64,000 bases of DNA, taken from assembly GCA_018417955.1 (NCBI GenBank), contig JACTVC010000004.1, forward strand, positions 2,356,001 to 2,420,000, written 5' to 3'. A program made the translations under genes and the position numbers. Source of the DNA: Laccaria trichodermophora. Its lineage: Eukaryota > Basidiomycota > Agaricomycetes > Agaricales > Hydnangiaceae. The notes under the pieces were generated by a model. The model was not told where the DNA came from, made no database searches, and saw nothing but the letters and a program-made list of their open reading frames with translations. Shown one piece after another: positions 57,975-64,000 of the stretch (positions within the stretch are counted from its first letter, which is position 1; the number at the start of each line of letters is the position of its first letter).

Positions 57975-58700
57975 CTGCCAGGCCCTTGTTTTTCCTTCAA
58001 AAGGAGGTTAGCTCACTCCAAGACAAACTCAGATCGCCTTCCATATTGCATGCCCAACTCAGCCACCATTTGGCAGACATACTCAGTAAATAGCGTGTAG
58101 CAGGACTGCTCGAAAATCATAACCTTTTTCGACAACACGGCCTTGAGTACTGCATCCTCCACTGGCAATGTCATCCCAAGCTCAGCAAGGATTTCTGCAG
58201 CTGAAGTTGCAGGTGGAGTCGACAACACAGGAGAAGTGGAGTGGGCACTCCTTGCGACAGAGGCTGAATGCGAGTGTGGCCTGCTTTGTGTACCCTCCTC
58301 CATTTTGTCATCCTCATCCTCCATATCAGTGACTTCATCCCCTTGTTCCTTTCACCTGGCGCAATCTCGCATCAACTCCTGCTGAGCCACTTCCCAATCC
58401 AAGCCACTTATGTCGCTTTCAGGGACTCCCTACGAAGCCAAGATTTGGCAGCATTGAGCCCTCTCATGGGCGATCTTCTCCCAATTTAGGGCATCGATGT
58501 GGTCGTAAGGTTCCCAAGGAGCAGTGTACCCCTCAGGAATGGGAACATATTCTTCTGATTCCTCCAAAAATACCTGGATCAAGGAATCCACAGCATCCTG
58601 CTCCCTGTGTTGGGGCAAAGAGCCTTGATAGTGGTGGTGCCCACCATCCCAAGGCTGGGTGAAGCAATAAGTGACTGCCTCCAAGCAGAGAAGCGATCAC
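57975..58700 (-). pseudogene. Unassigned reading frame with two nonsense codons
   Basis: One frame runs from about 58684 to 58013: VTYCFTQPWDGGHHHYQGSL, EPYDHIDALNWEKIAHERAQ, CCQILAS-stop-GVPESDISGLDWEV, QQELMRDCAR-stop-KEQGDEV, MEDEDDKMEEG, and a tail with STPPATSAAEILAELGMTLP and FEQSCYTLFTEYVCQMVAEL. The stops (TAG 58430-58432; TGA 58352-58354) interrupt otherwise natural sequence, and each is one C-to-T or G-to-A step from Gln and from Trp or Arg. No domain recognised. Confidence 0.45.
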
Positions 58701-58739
58701 ATGCTGTTCTTATCATCCCATGAAAGAGAGGTCTTATCA

Positions 58740-58850
58740 GTGCCCCCCCCAATTCCTGCAGGAATCCGGTCATTCCAGCAGATTCTGGTGGATTCCAGAG
58801 GAATGAAATTTGGCAGCAGCCTATGCTGCTAGAATTATGTATCAATTACC
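58740..58850. repeat. Isolated element end with TTCC/GGAA repeats
   Basis: AGTGCCCCCCCCAATTCCTG followed by AGGAATCCGG, CATTCCAGCAGATTCTGG and TGGATTCCAGAGG matches the subterminal style of the modular elements. No partner end located. Confidence 0.4.
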
Positions 58851-58959
58851 CTAACTGACCATTTACCTGATGCATCAATTCCCCTAACTGCCCAGTCTGC
58901 TAGTTAGCTACCAGAGCCTATATACTACAGAACAGTGTGCTCATGGCTTCGTCATTGCT

Positions 58960-59250
58960 GCCAGGGTCCACGTCGGGGCTGTCAGGGTCCATACCCCCCT
59001 CCACGTCAGGGTCCCTCTTGCCATCACTGTCAGGGTCCACTCCCCGCCCTCGCCACCATTCGGGCCCTCCTCGTTGTTGTGCTCAGGGTCCTCTCCCCCT
59101 CGTCGTCGTTGCTCTCAGGGTCCCTTTCCCTCGTCGTCGTCGTCGTTCTCCCTTGCAGTTTATCGTCGTTGCTACCTGGTTCGCTGGCAGTCGTTTCGTT
59201 CATCATCGTTCCGGTCTCCCTCGTCGTCGTTGTTCTGCTTGGCATTCGCG
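58960..59250. repeat. GTCAGGGTCC direct repeats and GTCGTCGT triplets beside KDZ
   Basis: 58970-59040 repeats GTCAGGGTCC at about 20-30-bp spacing. 59060-59250 repeats TCGTCGTCGTT. It adjoins the Asp-rich 3' end of the transposase gene and may belong to the same element. Confidence 0.5.
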
Positions 59251-62200
59251 TCAATCGTCGTCGTCGTTGTCAGGGTCATCCCCATCTTCCTCGTCATCGC
59301 CTTCGTCGCTGTCGTCATCATCATCCTCGTCCTCGTCTCCATCACTTCCCCCACCCCCTTCACCATCAGCCACCTCTCTCTCCTCATCCTCTGCATCTTC
59401 TAGCGGCTGCCTCCAAATCCCCTTGAAACTTTTGTGGAGCTCCTGATGCAAAGCTGCCTGCTCCATTGAGTAAGCCTGAAGGCCCTCCAGACAGTCCTTG
59501 TCTAGGGGAGCCCTCAGCTTGCCCCTTTCCTCCCACCAGCGTGCCTTCCAGTCAAGGAACTCCAGCGTCCTTCTCATTTCCTCTCGAACAAGAAGAACTT
59601 CCTCCTGCGACCTATTGGCCCTTGCCCTGCTCTTTGCCCACTCTGAGCGTAGCATGTCGTCCTCCAAATCCTCCCCACCGACAGCAAAGCCCTCCACCCG
59701 CCATATCCACGACAGGGATCGATGTGTGTCCCCCGTTCCATCGCGTCGGGTTCGAACTTCAGGTTGAAGGTCGATTTCCACCACCAGGGTGCTTGTTGTG
59801 CCTGATTCCTCCACCTCCTCTGACCCATGCTCCAACGTTCCTCTCCGACCCACAGACACACGCATCTTCTCGGGGTCTCTGTATGCACGAATGTCGGAGT
59901 CCAGAAGTACACGCAGAGTACTCTCCCAAGCACCAGGGCCAGAGAGCGAAAGCTTTGCTAATCTGGCAAAGCGATACTTCACAGCTGCAGCCCGGGCACG
60001 AGCATGCACCCGATCAATAACTGAGCGAGATCGTGTACCCTCCCTCTGACCCCTGACGTTTTTGTTCTTAAACAAAACCATCCGGCTCTTGACGCGGAGG
60101 ATGTGGCGCAAGTTTTCCAGGGCATCGCTGCACTGAGCTGTCCTCAACTTCTCCTCTACGGCGATGAGGCGAGCGCTGCCGACGGATACGCGTGACGTTG
60201 GGGAGAGGGAGGAGGGAAGCCAGAGGTCGACGTGTTCTGGGTGATTAGATGCAGGAGGTGTTTGGAAGTGCTCTGCGCGTAGTGTTCTGGAATTGGTTCG
60301 TTCCTGTTCCATCTGTAGCCGCTGGAGCCCTGGCATGTACACCGCTCTTATCTGCTCCCAGTGCTTAATCTTCGCCCGCAACACGTTACGCAGCTCTGTT
60401 AACGACGCCGCTTGGCCAGGCGTTCCGCCGGTCTCTCGTGATTTTGCCAGCTCACACAGTCTTCGTCTGAATAAGAAATTAGTTTTGCCTAAGACGCACA
60501 AAATAAGCAAACGTACTGCGAATCCTCCAAATCCAAAGCCAACACCATGAACGAGGACATGCTCGTGGAGTGGAGAGCAGGTCCACCATCTGCCAGGAAA
60601 GACTCCTCCTCTGAGGCCAACTCCTTCCGAATCTCCGCCTCTGTCAGGCCTATTTAAGGGGTCAATGTCAGGAAAGGGTTGAGATAAACTTTAGACGTAC
60701 AAAGACCACGCGTGACAAACGGATTCTCCACCTGCTTTGGGTACGTCGCCCTATCCCAATCTTCACACATCTTCGACCACTCGGCAGCCAACACTTTCGG
60801 AAGCGAGTTGGTAAACCCTCGATGGCCTTCGACCTGAACATTTCTCTGTCGGATGGCCGTCCTATACTTCTTCATCAATGTTTTACCTGTACAATAGAGT
60901 AAGCAGCGAATTAAAACGTTTTGAAGAAGACCTTACCCATGCCGCAATACTTCAACCAATTCCAAAAACCGAGGTGGTCGTCAATAACATCTTGACGCGA
61001 ACCAGGGCCCTGCGTCTTTGTAGCGTTGCCCAAGGCGTTGTTTGCCGCCCATATTCGCTCACAGCCCTCCCCATCCGTTAGCCCCATTCCCCACGAGAGC
61101 TTGAACGAGTATTCTTGGTGCTTCCGCTGGCCATGGCCTGGCTCGTGGAAGGCAGGGATCTGTGGGCGCATGTCGAGTGGGGAGGCAGGCAGCAGATCCT
61201 TAGGCCAGTGGTCGCCCATCCTTTTTCGAAGGTTGACAAACCATTGACATGCGATGTCGTAGCTCACGACCACAGGTATGTTTGGGGAAACATCGCGGAT
61301 GGCCATACCAAATATGTAGTCCATGTTGGCGTACCTGCAAGTGTTTAGCTGATGGATGAGGTGGATAGGTAACAACCCATACCTCTCGCCCTTTTGCAGG
61401 TTCCCAACGCAGCTCGGAAGGACCATCTCCGAGCGGGCACACGAAACGGCCCCCACGCCCGTAAATCTCAGCCCCTTCGAAAATTTCGAGTTTGCCTTCG
61501 CCAAGGCTTGAAAGCCCACGCATGTACTTATCTGGATAGTTGTTAGGGCTTTAAAGAAACGGGATGAAGAACAACCTACGTCTGCATCAGTTGCCCGAGA
61601 TAACACGTAGGAGTCATATCCTTCGCGTGGCACCATGTACGCCATCCCAATGCCTAGGCCTGGATCACTGGAGAAGGAGGAAACAAGCTGGTTTTTAAGA
61701 CGAAAGTTGGCATCCATAGAGTAGATGAGAAAGTATAAGAATCTGTAAATCGATCAGAACAAACCTCATAGATAAATGTCGAGCGTACTTGAGAGAATCC
61801 GGCGCCTTCTCCCATCCATCAGGAAGGTTGATTCCTGGGTGAGGGCAATGGGGGCAGATCAACCCCAGCGCGCCCACCCCCACACCCTCTACCCCTGCCG
61901 GGTCATGACCCACGCCACCCCTCTTCAACATTTTGAGGTGTCGAAATTGCAGAACCATACGCAGAAGGGGTCGATATCTCGAACTTGGCACATTAAGGCC
62001 CGTGTTACTCGTCAATTTCTCCAGCGTCCGGTAGAAATCGTATGTCGAACCCTTTGTGGTCAACGCAAGTAGGTGGAGTAGTTGTAAAAGAGGGAAGGAG
62101 GCGCAAGTCTTGGGAATCTTTTGACTGGCAGGATAAAGCCCACGGCGAAGGAGCTGAATGTGCTTCGGCACAGCGCGTAGACAGCCGCAATAGTCGAAGG

Positions 62201-63045
62201 CCACGTCATGGATGCCGTTTGTGTGGAGGATGCGAAGGTTCTTGTGGCAGGGTTCGGCGTTGGTGCACGTTGATCGCGTGTGGTTCAGCTGAATGCGTAG
62301 CCCGAGGCTCTTCAGGCTTATACCGGCAAAGTAATGACCATTCCACTTCTACCATCCAGTGAGTCAACGGACAGAACGTCTGAGTGAACCAAACGAACCT
62401 CTATACGATGCAAAGGCAGATGGCGGTGGCGACGCACACAACACGAGGCACATACGAGGTCGGGGAGGTAGCAGTCGCAGCAGCGATGGTCGGGGGTGCC
62501 AGGCGAGGGAACTCCGCGAGCTTGACAATCCGGCAGGCCACCTCCCGTCGAAAATCCCCTCGGCCCTCCCATCGAATGAACTCGTCCAGGTACTCCATTC
62601 GATGTCTTTCTTTCCAAACGAGATGGGGGCGCTTCTGGATGGATATTAACAAGGGAACATGAAGGGAAGCAGAAGGACCACTCACTGATAGTCTACTCCT
62701 TGTTTTTTTCTTCTTTTTGCTGACCTCCGGCAGCCCTCTGTCCTCCATCACATCCCCCTCCATCGCTTCCTCGTACCACTCCGACCCCGGGTCCAGCCCA
62801 AATTCGTTATTGTCTTCTGGAGCCCAAGAGCCTTGAGCCACCCACGTCAATTCTCCGATTTGTGCGGTGCGCGGCGTCTCAGAGACAAGTCGACGAGATG
62901 TATTGAATTGAGTAGCCCGGGAATTGATGATGTCCAAGTCGTCGTTGAGCGGGAGTCGGTCGTGATAGGCACCCGTCCGTGGGCGCTTGGAAGGGCGACT
63001 TCCATCGGCGTTTCTGCCACGATTGAAGCGAGCCGTATTGGACAT
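59251..63045 (-). pseudogene. KDZ-family transposase with CxC2 cluster, one frameshift
   Basis: Cut-and-paste transposase of the Kyakuja-Dileera-Zisupton group, roughly 1,100 residues over eight or so exons. Start MSNTARFNRGRNADGSRPSK at 63045. Next RPHLVWKERHRMEYLDEFIR, then the CxC2 cluster (DHRCCDCYLPDLVCASCC, RRHRHLPLHRIE), then WNGHYFAGISLKSLGLRIQL, NLRILHTNGIHDVAF, RYRPLLRMVLQFRHLKMLKR and CPHCPHPGINLP. Catalytic-core motifs are MDANFRLKNQLVSSF, ISTCVGFQALAKAN, the junction NLQKGER/YANMDYIFG, SYDIACQWFVNLRKR and LTDGEGCERIWAANNALGNA, giving plausible D, D and E residues. The C-terminus ends in an Asp/Glu-rich tail. Introns are about 50 nt with good sites. One defect: a base is missing at 62534-62535, where the frame needs CPDC, breaking the first CxxC. 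Otherwise well preserved and CpG-rich, hence young. Confidence 0.8.
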
Positions 63046-63425
63046 GTTATCAGTATTGAATGTACTTAGTAAGATTTCGGATGATTATAGTGACTGTGAC
63101 ATCCACATGACAAATCACGTGAAATACACGTACCGTGTTTTTGGTGAACTCTCCAACATTCAGCTCGACTTCTGACGCGTTTTGACCTGTCAAGACATTT
63201 CATTGACCTGGTGAGCCGTTTATTTGTACTTTTTACCCCCTTCCCGCACAGTTCCAAGTGAATACTCTGAGCCCAGGGAATCCACTCAGGACTGGGCATT
63301 CTTGTGGATGACAGTGAATACTCCGAGCCCGGGGAATACACTTGATTTCGCGAGTTTGTCTCTTTTTTTTCCTGTGCCTTTTTATTGTCGAGCATTCAGT
63401 TAACGCGTTGATTTATCTAGGCGTG
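63046..63425. promoter_or_regulatory. Divergent intergenic region with a duplicated GTGAATACTC box
   Basis: Lies between the KDZ start and the divergent gene. Two direct copies of a roughly 32-bp block occur: AGTGAATACTCTGAGCCCAG at about 63258 and AGTGAATACTCCGAGCCCGG at about 63311, each continuing GGGAAT.CACT. They could be terminal repeats of the KDZ element or shared regulatory sites. Confidence 0.4.
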
Positions 63426-64000
63426 ATGTCGTTCAAGACGACAATACTGGCCGACAGCAGCGTCTCTTTCTCGCGACTCCTCCTCGACAGCATCGAACTA
63501 GAGGACGGCTTTACCTACTTATTCAGCCTATCACCCCTTAGCTCCCACGAGCGCTCTCTTCCACCTTCCACCACAACCTCGCCTCTTTCTACGCCACCTG
63601 CCTCGCCAAGGTCCTCACCGCAATTGCTTGCTTTTCCCATCATGACCAATGACGACGCTGTGGCTCTGCCACCCCTCCAGGTTGACGACGTTCACCAGTC
63701 CACGCATGAGGACACTGTGGCTCTGCCTCCCGCTCACCAGTCCACGCATGCGAAGCGTCAGGGCCACGCCAATCGGAGGCTGAAAAGGCAAAGAGCGAGG
63801 GAAGCTGCACAGATAGAAAGGCACGCTGCGAAGCTAGAAAGGCGGGAACGAATTGGCCCATACAAGGTTCGCCCAGCTACGGAGAAGAAGCACGTCAAAC
63901 CTGCCAAAGCATTCGAAACGCACTTCGATAGCCACACGATTCCTATCACGGCTTCGGGCTACGTGGCTATTCCTGGGCAAAAGTCGTCAGCCGAGCTCCC
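63426..64000 (+). CDS. Uncharacterised protein, partial (runs off window)
   Basis: An open frame of 191 codons without stop. Start at 63426 (MSFKTTILADSSVSFSRLLL); a later ATG at 63642 (MTNDDAVALPPLQVDDVHQS) is an alternative. A Ser/Pro-rich N-terminal part is followed by a repeated pair (VALPPLQVDDVHQSTHEDT and VALPPAHQSTHAK). Next comes a basic Arg/Lys/Glu helix (NRRLKRQRAREAAQIERHAA), then a more conserved-looking stretch (VKPAKAFETHFDSHTIPITA, SGYVAIPGQKSS). I associate the last part with mushroom hypothetical proteins near transposons but cannot name a family. Divergent from the KDZ gene, so it may be its second, accessory ORF. Confidence 0.5.
   Translation, partial: MSFKTTILADSSVSFSRLLLDSIELEDGFTYLFSLSPLSSHERSLPPSTTTSPLSTPPASPRSSPQLLAFPIMTNDDAVALPPLQVDDVHQSTHEDTVALPPAHQSTHAKRQGHANRRLKRQRAREAAQIERHAAKLERRERIGPYKVRPATEKKHVKPAKAFETHFDSHTIPITASGYVAIPGQKSSAEL

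Overview
This window looks like chromosomal DNA from a mushroom-forming basidiomycete (Agaricomycetes). The signs are eukaryotic genes split by roughly 50-nt GT-AG introns, a CxC2-type KDZ (Kyakuja-Dileera-Zisupton) transposase, a BED-finger hAT transposase relic, an Spt5-like NGN/KOW gene, a DUF6589-like fragment and two NB-ARC/TPR NLR-like genes. Genus cannot be fixed by eye. Almost everything is accessory: mobile elements, relics and lineage-expanded families. I see no rRNA, CRISPR array, bacterial operon or typical housekeeping gene.

Layout. 1-3.6 kb: a multi-exon gene of an Agaricomycete-expanded uncharacterised family, split by a 1.6-kb insertion. 3.6-8.5 kb: mostly non-coding, with a GT-rich repeat module and fold-back elements. 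8.5-34.3 kb: CpG-rich DNA carrying a large, diverged direct duplication (about 11.2-20.5 kb and 24.7-34.3 kb). Each unit holds the same cassette: an unassigned plus-strand relic, a minus-strand Ser/Arg-rich gene, a divergent plus-strand gene and an NLR. A third partial cassette (20.9-23.1 kb) and a DUF6589-like fragment lie between them. NLR1 encodes about 805 aa with 6 TPRs. NLR2 encodes about 1,100 aa with 13 TPRs, some of them identical duplicates.

34.3-58 kb: a CpG-poor mobile-element graveyard. Several members of one modular element family occur here. They share terminal sequences, TCCA/TGGA-rich subterminal repeats, a purine- or pyrimidine-rich tract and a GT(C)-rich module with a conserved hairpin. 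Two of the structures are giant palindromes (46.97-50.23 kb and 50.47-57.97 kb). Two MITEs, two tRNA-derived SINE-like copies, an Spt5-like pseudogene and a hAT pseudogene are interspersed. 58-64 kb: a small broken gene, a nearly complete KDZ transposase with one frameshift in its zinc cluster, and the start of a divergent gene running off the window.

Working together: the NLR pair is the only obvious functional pair. By family knowledge these proteins are cytosolic STAND NTPases that detect non-self or damage. Their repeats here look to be under active unequal exchange. The rest is transposons with signs of decay by C-to-T change at CpG. The most noteworthy signals are the NLR repeat dynamics and the conserved 20-residue N-terminal exon motif, the recent giant palindromes, and the covarying hairpin carried by the repeat family.
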